A DNA stretch of 64,000 nt, taken from positions 310,001 through 374,000 of the forward strand of contig NZ_WRPK01000002.1 in NCBI RefSeq assembly GCF_009755815.1, given 5' to 3'. A program made the position numbers and the translations under genes. A model generated the notes under the pieces. The model made no database searches and was not told the origin of the DNA. It worked only from the letters and a program-made list of their open reading frames with translations. Position 1 is the stretch's first letter. The number at the start of each line of letters is the position of its first letter. The DNA is from Flavisphingomonas formosensis (GTDB taxonomy: Bacteria; Pseudomonadota; Alphaproteobacteria; Sphingomonadales; Sphingomonadaceae). Of this stretch, positions 8,777 to 18,734 are shown piece by piece.

Positions 8777-8796
8777 CTAAAAATAAGGAGCACGAC

Positions 8797-9675
8797 ATGG
8801 CACGCATCGGTTTCATCGGTCTCGGAAATATGGGCGGCGGCATGGCTGCCAATCTCGCCAAGGCGGGACATGAGGTGCGTGCCTTCGACCTGTCCGAGGA
8901 TGCGCTCAGCAAAGCCCGCCAGTCGGGCTGCACGCCGGTAGGCTCGGCTTCCGAGGCCGTCGCCGGCGCCGAGTTCGTCGTCACCATGCTGCCCGCCGGA
9001 AAGCATGTCGATGCGGTCTATGGCGGCGAGGTGTTCGATGCGGTGCCGAAGGACGCGCTCCTGATCGACTGCTCGACGATCGACGTCGCCACGGCGAAGG
9101 CGGTCGGCGCCGCGGCCGCCGCCAAGGGGCTCGCCATGGTCGACGCGCCGGTCTCGGGCGGGATCGCGGCGGCCAATGGCGGCACGCTCACCTTCATGGT
9201 CGGCGGCAGCGACGCCGACTTCGCGCGGGCCGAGACGGTGCTCGCCAAGATGGGCAAGGCGGTGATCCACGCGGGCGCGATCGGCGCCGGCCAGGCCGCC
9301 AAGATCGCCAACAACATGCTGCTCGGCGCGACGATGATCGCGACCTGCGAGGCCTTCCTGCTCGCCAAGAAGCTCGGCCTCGATCCGCAGACCTTCTTCG
9401 ACATCTCGTCCAAGGCGTCGGGCCAGAGCTGGTCGATGACGAGCTATTGCCCGCTCCCCGGCGTCGGCCCGCAGACGCCCGCCGACAACGGCTATCAGGG
9501 CGGCTTCGCGACCGCGCTGATGCTCAAGGACCTGAAGCTCGCGGTCGAGGCGGCGAGCGGCGCCAATGCCAGCGTGCCGATGGGCGCCAATGCCATGGCG
9601 CTCTATCAAGCCTTCCAGAATGCCGGCAATGGCGGGCTCGACTTCTCCGCAATCATCCGCATGCTGGGCGAGTGA
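8797..9675 (+). CDS. mmsB: 3-hydroxyisobutyrate dehydrogenase
   Basis: NAD-dependent oxidation of 3-hydroxyisobutyrate to methylmalonate semialdehyde, the substrate of MmsA at the head of the cluster. The N-terminal dinucleotide motif GLGNMGGGMAANL (residues 7-19), the substrate segment DAPVSGGIAAANGGTLTFMV and the catalytic lysine Lys169 in GAGQAAKIANNML are all present. The length of 292 is typical. AAGGAG at 8785-8790 precedes ATG 8797. The stop overlaps the GTG start of the following YcaQ-like gene by four bases. Confidence 0.95.
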   Translation: MARIGFIGLGNMGGGMAANLAKAGHEVRAFDLSEDALSKARQSGCTPVGSASEAVAGAEFVVTMLPAGKHVDAVYGGEVFDAVPKDALLIDCSTIDVATAKAVGAAAAAKGLAMVDAPVSGGIAAANGGTLTFMVGGSDADFARAETVLAKMGKAVIHAGAIGAGQAAKIANNMLLGATMIATCEAFLLAKKLGLDPQTFFDISSKASGQSWSMTSYCPLPGVGPQTPADNGYQGGFATALMLKDLKLAVEAASGANASVPMGANAMALYQAFQNAGNGGLDFSAIIRMLGE

Positions 9676-10850
9676 TCGCACCGCCCAAAGACCAGCTCTC
9701 CTCCGCCCAGGCCCGCCGCATCGCGCTGGCCGCCCAGGGCTTCGCCGCCGCCCGGCCTCCCGCGCCGGGCGCCGCCCATCTGCGCCGCACGCTCGCGCGG
9801 CTGTCGCTCCACCAGATCGACAGCGTCAACGTGCTGGCGCGCGCCCATTATCTGCCCGCCTTCTCCCGGCTGGGCAGCTATGACCGCACCCTGCTGGAGC
9901 GCGCCGCCTGGGGAAAGCGCAGCGAGCGCAAGCTGTTCGAATATTGGGCGCACGAGGCCTCGCTGCTGCCGCTCGAGCTGCACCCGCTGCTGCGCTGGCG
10001 CATGGCCGAGGCGGACAGCGGCGCGATCGGATGGAGCAGCCTGCGCGCCTATGCCGGCGAACGCCGCGGCGAGGCAGAGGCGACGCTGGCGCGCATCCGT
10101 GCCGACGGGCCTCTCGCCGCCTCCGATTTCGAGGGCGGCAAGAGCCGCAGCGGCTGGTGGGAATGGGGCGACACCAAGCGCACGCTCGAATGGCTGTTCT
10201 GGGCAGGCCATATCACCACGTCCACGCGCCGCGGCAGCTTCGAACGCGTCTACGACCTGCCCGAACGCGTGATCCCATCCGCGATCCTGGCGCTGCCCAC
10301 ACCCGCCAAGGCCGATGCCCAGCGCCTGCTCACCGAACGCGCGGCGCAGGCGCTCGGCATCGCCACCGAGAGCGACCTGCGCGATTATTTCCGGCTGACC
10401 CCGGCGGACAGCAAGGCGGCGGTTGCGGCCCTCGTCGAGGAAGGCGTGCTGATCCCGGTCGCCGTCGCCGGCTGGCGCAATCCCGCCTATCTCCATCGCG
10501 ACGCGAAGCGGCCCCGCCGCATCGCCGCCCGCGCGCTGCTCGCCCCCTTCGATCCGCTGATCTGGGAGCGCGACCGGACCGAGCGGCTGTTCGGCTTCCG
10601 CTACCGGATCGAGATCTACACACCCGCCGACAAGCGCCAGCACGGCTATTATGTGCTCCCCTTCCTGCTCGGCGACCGCCTCGTCGCGCGCGCGGACCTG
10701 AAGGCGGATCGCCAGGGCGGGCGCCTCATCGCGCATGCGATACATCTCGAGCCGGGCGCTCCGGCGGAAACGATAGGCGAATTGCACGCAGAGCTGGAGG
10801 AGATGGCACGGTGGCTGGGCCTTGATCCTCCCCGGCACGGGGGAGAATGA
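9672..10850 (+). CDS. YcaQ/AlkX-like winged-helix DNA glycosylase
   Basis: A 392-residue member of the HTH_42 family (DUF1006, E. coli YcaQ about 410), which unhooks DNA interstrand crosslinks and removes N7-alkylated purines. The catalytic Gln-hydrophobic-Asp motif of the YcaQ subtype is seen as Gln48-Ile-Asp50 in LHQIDSVNVLARAHYLP; the AlkZ subtype has QxQ instead. The GTG start overlaps the mmsB stop (GTGA), so translation is probably coupled. It is followed tail-to-tail by tag, another base-excision glycosylase. The last seven codons and the stop lie inside a half palindrome (10826-10850). The subtype is from established family work; the cellular substrate is inferred. Confidence 0.85.
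   Translation: MIAPPKDQLSSAQARRIALAAQGFAAARPPAPGAAHLRRTLARLSLHQIDSVNVLARAHYLPAFSRLGSYDRTLLERAAWGKRSERKLFEYWAHEASLLPLELHPLLRWRMAEADSGAIGWSSLRAYAGERRGEAEATLARIRADGPLAASDFEGGKSRSGWWEWGDTKRTLEWLFWAGHITTSTRRGSFERVYDLPERVIPSAILALPTPAKADAQRLLTERAAQALGIATESDLRDYFRLTPADSKAAVAALVEEGVLIPVAVAGWRNPAYLHRDAKRPRRIAARALLAPFDPLIWERDRTERLFGFRYRIEIYTPADKRQHGYYVLPFLLGDRLVARADLKADRQGGRLIAHAIHLEPGAPAETIGELHAELEEMARWLGLDPPRHGGE
10826..10850. repeat. Half REP-like palindrome overlapping the YcaQ stop codon
   Basis: ATCCTCCCCGGCACGGGGGAG folds with CTCCCC/GGGGAG arms. It encodes the C-terminal residues DPPRHGGE and supplies the TGA. It lies between convergent genes whose stops are only seven bases apart, so it may also terminate transcription from both sides. 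Confidence 0.6.
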
Positions 10851-10857
10851 AGATATC

Positions 10858-11424
10858 CTATCGCCGAAAACAGCCCTTCACATGATCGTCGACGATGCCG
10901 ACCGCCTGCATCCAGGCATAGACGATCGTCGGCCCGACGAATGCGAAGCCGCGTTGCTTGAGCGCTTTCGATAGCTGCTCGGACAATTCGGTCTTCGCCG
11001 GCGGCGGTCCGCCGTCGCCGCGCAGCACTTTGCCGCCGGTGAAGGACCAGCAGAAATCGGCGAAATCCTCGCCCGCCTCGCGCATCGCCAGATAGGCGCG
11101 GGCGTTGGCGATCGTCGCCTCGATCTTCGCGCGCGAGCGGATGATCCCGGCATCGCCGAGCAGCCGCCGGACATCCTCCTCGCCGAAGCGCGCCACCCGC
11201 TCCGGCTCGAAGCCCTGGAAGGCGGCGCGGAACGCCTCGCGCTTGCGCAGCACGGTGATCCAGGCGAGGCCGGCCTGGAAACCGTCCAGCATCAGCTTCT
11301 CCCACAATGCCCGCGAATCGCGCTCGGGCGTGCCCCATTCGCTGTCGTGATAGGCGCGCATCTGCGGATCGCTGCCCGCCCAGGGACAGCGGCCGACATC
11401 CTCCTCGCCGCCCGTCCCGCTCAT
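10858..11424 (-). CDS. tag: DNA-3-methyladenine glycosylase I
   Basis: Base-excision enzyme removing 3-methyladenine. The structural zinc ligands of Tag are all recognisable with conserved spacing: Cys13 and His26 at the N-terminus, His181 and Cys185 in DDHVKGC at the C-terminus. The core FQAGLAWITVLRKREAFR is typical. One substitution stands out: the residue equivalent to E. coli Glu38, which contacts the methylated base, is Asp47 here (LMLDGFQ instead of LEGxQ). Start ATG 11422-11424 overlaps the stop of the DUF1993 gene (ATGA). It gives 188 residues, the normal size; the open frame further upstream is antisense-like and not used. Confidence 0.93.
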   Translation of the reverse strand: MSGTGGEEDVGRCPWAGSDPQMRAYHDSEWGTPERDSRALWEKLMLDGFQAGLAWITVLRKREAFRAAFQGFEPERVARFGEEDVRRLLGDAGIIRSRAKIEATIANARAYLAMREAGEDFADFCWSFTGGKVLRGDGGPPPAKTELSEQLSKALKQRGFAFVGPTIVYAWMQAVGIVDDHVKGCFRR

Positions 11425-11927
11425 GGCCGGCCGAGAAAGTCCATCTTGCCGACCGGAACGCCCTTGTGCCGCAGCAGCGCATAGGCGGTGGTGACATGGA
11501 AATAGAAATTGGGCAGCGCAAAGCCGAGCACATAGCTCCGCCCGGTGAAGGGGATGGCGCCGTTCGGCGTGGTGAGCACCACCTCGGCCTCCTCGCGCCC
11601 GTCCATGCACGTCGCGGGCGCCGCCTTCAGGAAGGCCACCGTCCGCGCGATTCGCGTCTGGAGGTCGTCGAAGCTCGCCTCCTCGTCGGGGATGGCCATA
11701 TTCTCGACCTGGCCCACGCGCACGACCGTGAACTTCGCCGTATCGCTGGCGCGCTGGACCTGGGCGGTGAGCGGCGCCATGTCCCCGATCAGCCGCGCAT
11801 CGAGCAGTTCGGCATGGGGCAGGCCCTGCGCGTCGGCAAAGGCCCGACCCTTTTCGAGGAAGGCGGACATCGCATCAAAGGCGGGCAGAAAGGCGGGAAC
11901 GCTGACGTCGTAGAGCGAAAGAGACAT
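11421..11927 (-). CDS. DUF1993 domain protein
   Basis: A 168-residue DUF1993 protein. Members are small, four-helix DinB-like soluble proteins of unknown function, common in proteobacteria. It shows the characteristic N-terminal SLYDVSVPAFLPAFDAMSAF and the late FALPNFYFHVTTAYALLRHKGV segment with a conserved histidine. It is first in a two-gene unit with tag; the four-base ATGA overlap suggests coupled translation. Whether it shares a DNA-damage context with tag is unknown. No catalytic motif can be assigned. Confidence 0.82.
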   Translation of the reverse strand: MSLSLYDVSVPAFLPAFDAMSAFLEKGRAFADAQGLPHAELLDARLIGDMAPLTAQVQRASDTAKFTVVRVGQVENMAIPDEEASFDDLQTRIARTVAFLKAAPATCMDGREEAEVVLTTPNGAIPFTGRSYVLGFALPNFYFHVTTAYALLRHKGVPVGKMDFLGRP

Positions 11928-12051
11928 GGATCACCCGTGCTGCGTCGGCGCCGGGGATCGGCGCGCCGACCTGTGTGCGGCTTGTGCGTCAGCGCCGCGG
12001 GAAAGTCTCGCGGAATCGCCACGCGCGCTCCGGCGCATTCCGATTCGTCGC

Positions 12052-12082
12052 AGGCAAAAGAAAAGCCGGCCAGAGGCCGGCT
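12052..12082 (-). terminator. Terminator downstream of tRNA-Ala
   Basis: On the minus strand AGCCGGCC, loop TCT, GGCCGGCT (12082-12064) is followed by TTTCTTTTGC. It lies 17 bases beyond the 3' CCA of the tRNA gene in the same orientation. Confidence 0.85.
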
Positions 12083-12098
12083 CGAAAAGGGAAAGAGT

Positions 12099-14040
<1,942 letters not shown>

Positions 14041-14060
14041 TTCGTCGCGGCGGCCGCGCG

Positions 14061-14690
14061 ATGATCATCGCCGTAGACGGGCCGGCGGCGAGCGGCAAAG
14101 GCACCATCGCCAGCCGCCTCGCCCGCCACTACGGGCTGCCGCATCTCGATACCGGCCTGCTCTATCGCGCCGTCGGCCTGGGCGTCGCGAGGGCTGGCGG
14201 CGATCCGGCGAGCGCCTCGGACGCGCTCGCCGCCTGCGGATTCGCGGATGCGCTGCTTGCCGACCCTGCGCTCAAGGGCGAAGAGGCCGGCCGCGCCGCC
14301 TCGATCGTATCGGCGCACCCCGCCGTACGCGCCGCCCTGCTCGAACGGCAGCGCGCCTTCGCCCGCCAGCCGGGCGGCGCGGTGCTGGACGGACGGGACA
14401 TCGGCACCGTGATCGCGCCCGACGCGGATGCCAAGCTGTTCGTCACCGCCTCACCGGAGGTCCGTGCCGAACGCCGCCATCGCGAGATGGTCCGCCTCGG
14501 CCTTCCCGGGGACCAGGATGCCGTGCTCGCCGACATCCGCGCGCGCGACGAGCGGGATTCGGCACGAAGCGCCGCGCCGTTGCGGCAGGCGGAGGACGCC
14601 GTCTTGCTCGATACCAGCGACATGGGTATAGACGCCGCCGTCCAGCGGGCGATTGCGCTCGTGGAAGCCCGGATGGGGCGCGGCGTCTAG
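14061..14690 (+). CDS. cmk: Cytidylate kinase
   Basis: Phosphorylates CMP/dCMP. The P-loop GPAASGKGT occupies residues 7-15 directly after the start MIIAVD. It is followed by [12 protein letters not shown] and [21 protein letters not shown] (the latter the CMP-binding region), and the lid [12 protein letters not shown] with [13 protein letters not shown]. At 209 residues it is slightly shorter than E. coli Cmk (227). Start ATG 14061 was chosen because it abuts the conserved strand; GTG codons at 14019 and 14034 could add 14 or 9 residues. It lies between aroA and rpsA, the classical order. Confidence 0.93.
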   Translation: MIIAVDGPAASGKGTIASRLARHYGLPHLDTGLLYRAVGLGVARAGGDPASASDALAACGFADALLADPALKGEEAGRAASIVSAHPAVRAALLERQRAFARQPGGAVLDGRDIGTVIAPDADAKLFVTASPEVRAERRHREMVRLGLPGDQDAVLADIRARDERDSARSAAPLRQAEDAVLLDTSDMGIDAAVQRAIALVEARMGRGV

Positions 14691-14925
14691 CGGATCATGT
14701 CCGCCGGACAAACAGCCGGCACCTTGGAGCGAGGCATGCGGAGGAACCGGTGGGGACCGGAGCCTCGGCGTGCCTTTTCGCTTTTCCCTCCATCCGGCGC
14801 CTTCCCCGATCGCGGGCGTAGCGCGGGATGCCGCGGCGGCATGAGGCCGACGCGGCAGTTCGGCCAAAAGACCTCCGGAAACAACCGGATGGCCGGAAAC
14901 ACATGAAGTTAGGAAACTGGTATTT
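14691..14925 (+). other. rpsA leader region
   Basis: These 235 bases between cmk and rpsA contain no ORF with recognisable content. AGGA at 14911-14914 serves as the rpsA ribosome binding site. I see no clear terminator after cmk, so rpsA may be partly read through from aroA-cmk as well as from its own promoter. S1 mRNA leaders are often autoregulated by S1 binding; a specific structure could not be verified by eye. Confidence 0.4.
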
Positions 14926-16635
14926 ATGGCCACTATGGCAAACCCGACCCGCGACGATTTCGCGGCGCTCCTCGACTCCACGCTCGGCACGCATGACGGC
15001 TTCGAAGGCCGCGTCGTAAAGGGCACCGTCACCGCGATCGAGAACGACATGGCGGTGATCGACGTCGGCCTGAAGTCCGAAGGTCGAGTCGCGCTGCGCG
15101 AATTCGCCGCCCCCGGCCAGAAGGCCGATCTGAAGGTCGGTGACGAGGTCGAGGTTTACGTCGATCGCGTCGAGAACGTCCATGGCGAAGCGATGCTCAG
15201 CCGCGACCGCGCCCGCCGCGAAGCCGCCTGGGACAAGCTCGAGACCGAATTCGCCAAGTCCGCCCGCGTCGAGGGCGTGATCTTCGGCCGCGTGAAGGGC
15301 GGCTTCACCGTCGATCTCAACGGCGCCGTGGCCTTCCTGCCGGGCAGCCAGGTCGATATCCGCCCGGTCCGCGACGTCACCCCGCTGATGGACATTCCGC
15401 AGCCCTTCCAGATCCTCAAGATGGATCGCCGCCGCGGCAACATCGTCGTGTCGCGCCGCGCCGTTCTGGAAGAGACCCGCGCCGAGCAGCGCACCGGCCT
15501 CATCCAGTCGCTGCATGAAGGCCAGGTGATCGACGGCGTCGTCAAGAACATCACCGATTACGGTGCGTTCGTGGATCTCGGCGGCATCGATGGCCTGCTC
15601 CACGTGACCGATCTCAGCTACAAGCGCGTCGGTCATCCGAGCGAGATGATCAACATCGGCGACACCGTCCGCGTGCAGATCATCCGCATCAACAAGGACA
15701 CGCAGCGCATCAGCCTCGGCATGAAGCAGCTCGAGAGCGATCCGTGGGAAGGCGCCGCCGCCAAATATCCGATCGGCGCGAAGTTCACCGGCCGCGTGAC
15801 CAACATCACCGAATATGGCGCCTTCGTGGAGCTGGAGCCGGGCATCGAAGGCCTCGTCCACGTCTCCGAGATGAGCTGGACCAAGAAGAACGTCCATCCG
15901 GGCAAGATCGTGTCGACCTCGCAGGAAGTGGACGTGGTCATCCTCGAGGTCGATGCCGACAAGCGCCGCATCAGCCTCGGCCTCAAGCAGGCCCAGGCCA
16001 ATCCGTGGGAGAGCTTCGCCGAGCGTCACCCGGTGGGCTCGACCGTCGAGGGCGAAGTCAAGAACGCCACCGAGTTCGGCCTGTTCATCGGCCTGGACGG
16101 CGACGTGGACGGCATGGTCCACATGTCGGACATCGCCTGGGGCGTCACCGGCGAGGAAGCGCTGGCGCTGCACCACAAGGGCGAGACCGTGCAGGCGGTC
16201 GTGCTCGACATCGACTCGGAGAAGGAGCGCATCTCGCTCGGCATCAAGCAGCTCGAGCGTGGCGGTGTTTCGACGGCATCGACCGGCGGCGGCAGCCGCC
16301 TGGCGAAGAATGCGATCGTCACGGTCACCGTGCTCGCGATCAATGACGGCGGCCTGGACGTCCAGGTCGGCGACGATGGCGAGACCGGCTTCCTCAAGCG
16401 CAGCGATCTCGGCCGCGACCGCGACGAGCAGCGTCCGGAGCGCTTCCAGGTCGGCCAGAAGTTCGACGCGATGGTGACCGGCTTCGATCGTTCGAAGAAG
16501 CCGACCTTCTCGATCAAGGCGATGCAGATCGCCGAGGAGAAGCAGGCGGTTGCGCAATATGGCTCGTCCGACTCGGGCGCGTCGCTGGGCGACATTCTGG
16601 GCGAGGCGCTGAAGGCGCGCAGCGAGCGCAAATAA
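14926..16635 (+). CDS. rpsA: 30S ribosomal protein S1
   Basis: The largest ribosomal protein, bridging mRNA leaders to the 30S subunit. Length 569 with six S1 RNA-binding repeats. Repeats 3-6 are clear from KNITDYGAFVDLGGIDGLLH, TNITEYGAFVELEPGIEGLV, KNATEFGLFIGLDGDVDGMV and the degenerate last repeat near INDGGLDVQVGDDGETGFL. The MATMANPTRDDF start has a purine-rich site 12 bases upstream. A strong terminator follows. Alphaproteobacterial S1 proteins have this six-repeat architecture. No ihfB gene follows, unlike in enterobacteria. Confidence 0.97.
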   Translation: MATMANPTRDDFAALLDSTLGTHDGFEGRVVKGTVTAIENDMAVIDVGLKSEGRVALREFAAPGQKADLKVGDEVEVYVDRVENVHGEAMLSRDRARREAAWDKLETEFAKSARVEGVIFGRVKGGFTVDLNGAVAFLPGSQVDIRPVRDVTPLMDIPQPFQILKMDRRRGNIVVSRRAVLEETRAEQRTGLIQSLHEGQVIDGVVKNITDYGAFVDLGGIDGLLHVTDLSYKRVGHPSEMINIGDTVRVQIIRINKDTQRISLGMKQLESDPWEGAAAKYPIGAKFTGRVTNITEYGAFVELEPGIEGLVHVSEMSWTKKNVHPGKIVSTSQEVDVVILEVDADKRRISLGLKQAQANPWESFAERHPVGSTVEGEVKNATEFGLFIGLDGDVDGMVHMSDIAWGVTGEEALALHHKGETVQAVVLDIDSEKERISLGIKQLERGGVSTASTGGGSRLAKNAIVTVTVLAINDGGLDVQVGDDGETGFLKRSDLGRDRDEQRPERFQVGQKFDAMVTGFDRSKKPTFSIKAMQIAEEKQAVAQYGSSDSGASLGDILGEALKARSERK

Positions 16636-16658
16636 GCCCTCGGCCCCATCGAGACAGG

Positions 16659-16695
16659 AGGCCCGCCGGAGCGATCCGGCGGGCCTTTGTTTTTG
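16659..16695 (+). terminator. Rho-independent terminator of rpsA
   Basis: A perfect 12-bp stem, AGGCCCGCCGGA (16659-16670) with TCCGGCGGGCCT (16675-16686), has a GCGA tetraloop and is followed by TTGTTTTTG. It starts 24 bases after the rpsA stop. Confidence 0.95.
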
Positions 16696-16733
16696 TGGGC
16701 AAGCCGGGCACAAGCGCTGACGAAGGAAATGCC

Positions 16734-17204
16734 ATGGCGATGGACAGAGACGAGGAATTGCCCGCCATCTGCACCGGCGATCGGCTGGCGCTGATCCCGG
16801 AAAGCTTCGCGCGCCTGACCGGAAGACTTCTCATCCCGTCCGCCCGGGATCCGGCTCGGACCTTGTGGGATGCGCCCTGCGCCATCCTGGCCCATGGCAC
16901 GGAGGCCGACCCGCTCTTCTTCTACGGCAACCGACTCGCGCTGCGGCTGTTCGCCCTGCCGCCCGAGCGTTTCGTCGGCATGCCCTCGCGCCTCTCCGCC
17001 GAGGCGCCGCTCCGCGACGAGCGGCTGCGCCTTCTGCAGCGCGTGACGCGCGACGGCTTCATCGACGATTATGCCGGCGTGCGCATATCCGCGACCGGCC
17101 ACCGCTTCCGCATCGAACGGGCCACGGTCTGGAACCTGATCGACGCCGACGGCCGCAGCCGCGGCCAGGCCGCGACCTTCCGCCACTGGACGCCGCTGGA
17201 CTGA
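16734..17204 (+). CDS. MEKHLA domain protein
   Basis: A 156-residue stand-alone MEKHLA-domain protein, a PAS-related sensory fold first described at the C-terminus of plant HD-ZIP III factors and also found in bacteria. The signature region reads LFFYGNRLALRLFALPPERF, followed by PSRLSAEAPLRDERLRLL and a C-terminal RATVWNLIDADGRSRGQAA. GAAGGAA precedes ATG 16734 by about 6 bases. No output domain is attached, so signalling or ligand binding is unproven. It stands alone after the rpsA terminator, at the left edge of the lower-GC patch. Confidence 0.82.
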   Translation: MAMDRDEELPAICTGDRLALIPESFARLTGRLLIPSARDPARTLWDAPCAILAHGTEADPLFFYGNRLALRLFALPPERFVGMPSRLSAEAPLRDERLRLLQRVTRDGFIDDYAGVRISATGHRFRIERATVWNLIDADGRSRGQAATFRHWTPLD

Positions 17205-17355
17205 CATTTTCGCCAGTGTCACGTGGCGTAGTGCAGCAAGCAAGTAGCTGTCCAAACGCCGGTGTCTGCCCTCTGGCGCTCGAGCATGCGGTCGAATCTG
17301 GTGACGAGGATTCGGTTGTCGGTTTCCCTTTAAAGGATGTTAGGGAGGTGGGCGC

Positions 17356-17492
17356 ATGACCGACGAACCGAAACCCAGCTCGACAAGTTCAAGGACGCCG
17401 CCCGCGAGCTAGAGGCGGATGACGACCCCGAGCGCTTCAAGGAGCGCTGGGAGCTGGTGACGCATAAGCCGGTGGAGAGGGAGTCAGAGTGA
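17356..17492 (+). pseudogene. Small conserved acidic protein gene with a 1-base frameshift
   Basis: ATG 17356, behind a good GGGAGG, encodes MTDEPKP and then runs out of frame. One base later the other frame continues with QLDKFKDAARELEADDDPERF and KERWELVTHKPVERESE to TGA 17490-17492. Together these make the small MTDxPKP-QLDKFKDAARELE-type protein I recall from sphingomonads. A missing base near AAACCC (17371-17376) would explain it. The downstream frame also has its own ATG at 17337, so a 51-residue protein with an altered N-terminus is possible. Either a true pseudogene or a sequencing error in a C run. The family recollection was not searched. Confidence 0.6.
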
Positions 17493-17644
17493 AACATCAA
17501 ATTGTCGTACAGACCCCGAACGGTCCGTATCCGTTAGGAGTACGCGACTTCGAAACCACGCCACAGATAGGCACTCTGTTCTCCGCAGAGATCGACGGCA
17601 TAGACCGTCGGGTTGAAGTTGTGGCTGTGCAGCTTCTTGTGTGA
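17489..17644 (+). CDS. Small hypothetical protein coupled to the preceding frame
   Basis: GTG 17489 overlaps the TGA of the preceding frame (GTGA). It opens a 51-residue protein starting MKHQIVVQTPNGPYPLGVRD and ending RRVEVVAVQLLV. The composition is balanced, with beta-rich hydrophobic alternation, unlike random high-GC translation. It has no match I recognise. Coupling to the frameshifted acidic protein implies a two-gene mini-operon. No family function can be given. Confidence 0.45.
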   Translation: MKHQIVVQTPNGPYPLGVRDFETTPQIGTLFSAEIDGIDRRVEVVAVQLLV

Positions 17645-17698
17645 TTGCGGTCCCCGGCACAAGCCACCTTCTTGATGCCTTGCAACGGTGTGCGAACC

Positions 17699-18385
17699 TC
17701 AATGCAGCACAGGAAGGGCAGGCTCTTTGGCCATCATTTCAGAGCAAACGCCCACAGTGCCCGGCGGAAGTGACTGTCTCCCCGCATGAAGCACCCGAAG
17801 CGCCTCACCCGAGCTTTGCATCATTACCTTAGCGCAGAAGTAGCTGCGGCTCGGCAAGCTTGAGGGTTCTGAAGCATTTGTATCTGACTTCGAACGCGTA
17901 AGCATGAATGTGTAGTCTGAGTGTGCGATATCGATATTGGACCAGATCGGCGCCGGCTGAATGATCCAGCTTGATCCTGTTCGTGAGTCCATTCGATAGG
18001 CGCGCTGGATAGGGAGGAGCGTCCAGTATGTCCGCGTCTCTCCAGCCGGGAAGTCACGTCGGTTTTCAATGATATTTGCGACTGTGCTTGTCACCAGGAG
18101 AGAGGACATTCCACCAAGTAAAGCAAAACAGCATACAGACAGCAGTATTCTCGAAAACAACCTTCCAGATGACTGGAAGAAACAGACAGAAGCTGAGGTA
18201 AGAGCAACTGCACCAGCAAACCAGAAACAGTACTCTAGGACATCGGTATGGTCTGGCGTGAGTTCCGTGGTGTTATCGAAGTGACCGAGGGGCCACACCG
18301 ATACCATCGCGATCCCTAACACTCCCAGCCACCACCACGCCCGCTTTGTAAGCCTCACGCTCGGCTGCTTGGCCTGCTCCTCCAT
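17699..18385 (-). CDS. Hypothetical integral membrane protein (low GC)
   Basis: A 228-residue protein with an N-terminal cytoplasmic stretch and three hydrophobic segments: WWWLGVLGIAMVSVWPL, YCFWFAGAVALTSASVCFF and ILLSVCCFALLGGMSSLLV. A soluble C-terminal half, rich in Ser and Cys, follows. ATG 18383-18385 (MEEQAKQPS) is the preferred start; a GTG at 18400 would add five residues. I recognise no family. Base composition is visibly lower in GC than the flanks (about 40% in the 60 bases from 18121), consistent with recent acquisition alongside the neighbouring IS110 element. The orientation is opposite to the small genes before it. Confidence 0.55.
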   Translation of the reverse strand: MEEQAKQPSVRLTKRAWWWLGVLGIAMVSVWPLGHFDNTTELTPDHTDVLEYCFWFAGAVALTSASVCFFQSSGRLFSRILLSVCCFALLGGMSSLLVTSTVANIIENRRDFPAGETRTYWTLLPIQRAYRMDSRTGSSWIIQPAPIWSNIDIAHSDYTFMLTRSKSDTNASEPSSLPSRSYFCAKVMMQSSGEALRVLHAGRQSLPPGTVGVCSEMMAKEPALPVLH

Positions 18386-18734
18386 TCGTAATGTCTGCAC
18401 GAAAAGGCGATGCCAATCCAGCCTTCAGCGGAAAAGCTGGCGGTCGCTTAGCGCCGTCCGGACAACTTGGAGGGAGCAGACGACATCGACCACGACCAGA
18501 CGGAGCGCCTGATCAGGTGGTATTGTGATTGGGCTTGCCGAGGTTCGAGCTTGTGTCCGAGGTCGGCGCGGAGCCGCCTCACCATGGGTCGTTCGATGGC
18601 TGATCGAGGGCTGCTATCTACCTTGGACGGGCTCTGGTGGCACACCGGTTACAGTGCAGTCGCCTCGACCTCGTTCTCTCGGGCTGCCCCCGCCTTGCGG
18701 CGGAGTTCGTGAAGGTGGCGCGGAGATCAGGCCA
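18386..18734. other. Non-coding stretch beside the IS110 element
   Basis: No convincing gene. Short open frames on both strands have no recognisable content. A CCGCC-TTGC-GGCGG hairpin lies near 18687-18703. The right end of the IS110 element must fall within or just before this stretch, since the transposase stop is at 18735, but the boundary could not be defined by eye. Confidence 0.4.

Noticed and set aside
14695-16713. 672-codon minus-strand frame opposite rpsA
   Set aside because: Antisense shadow of a certain ribosomal protein gene, composed of low-information Asp/Arg/His residues.
18448-18645. 65-codon minus-strand frame next to the IS110 element as a transposase or resolvase remnant
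   Set aside because: No catalytic or HTH motif could be recognised; composition resembles random translation.
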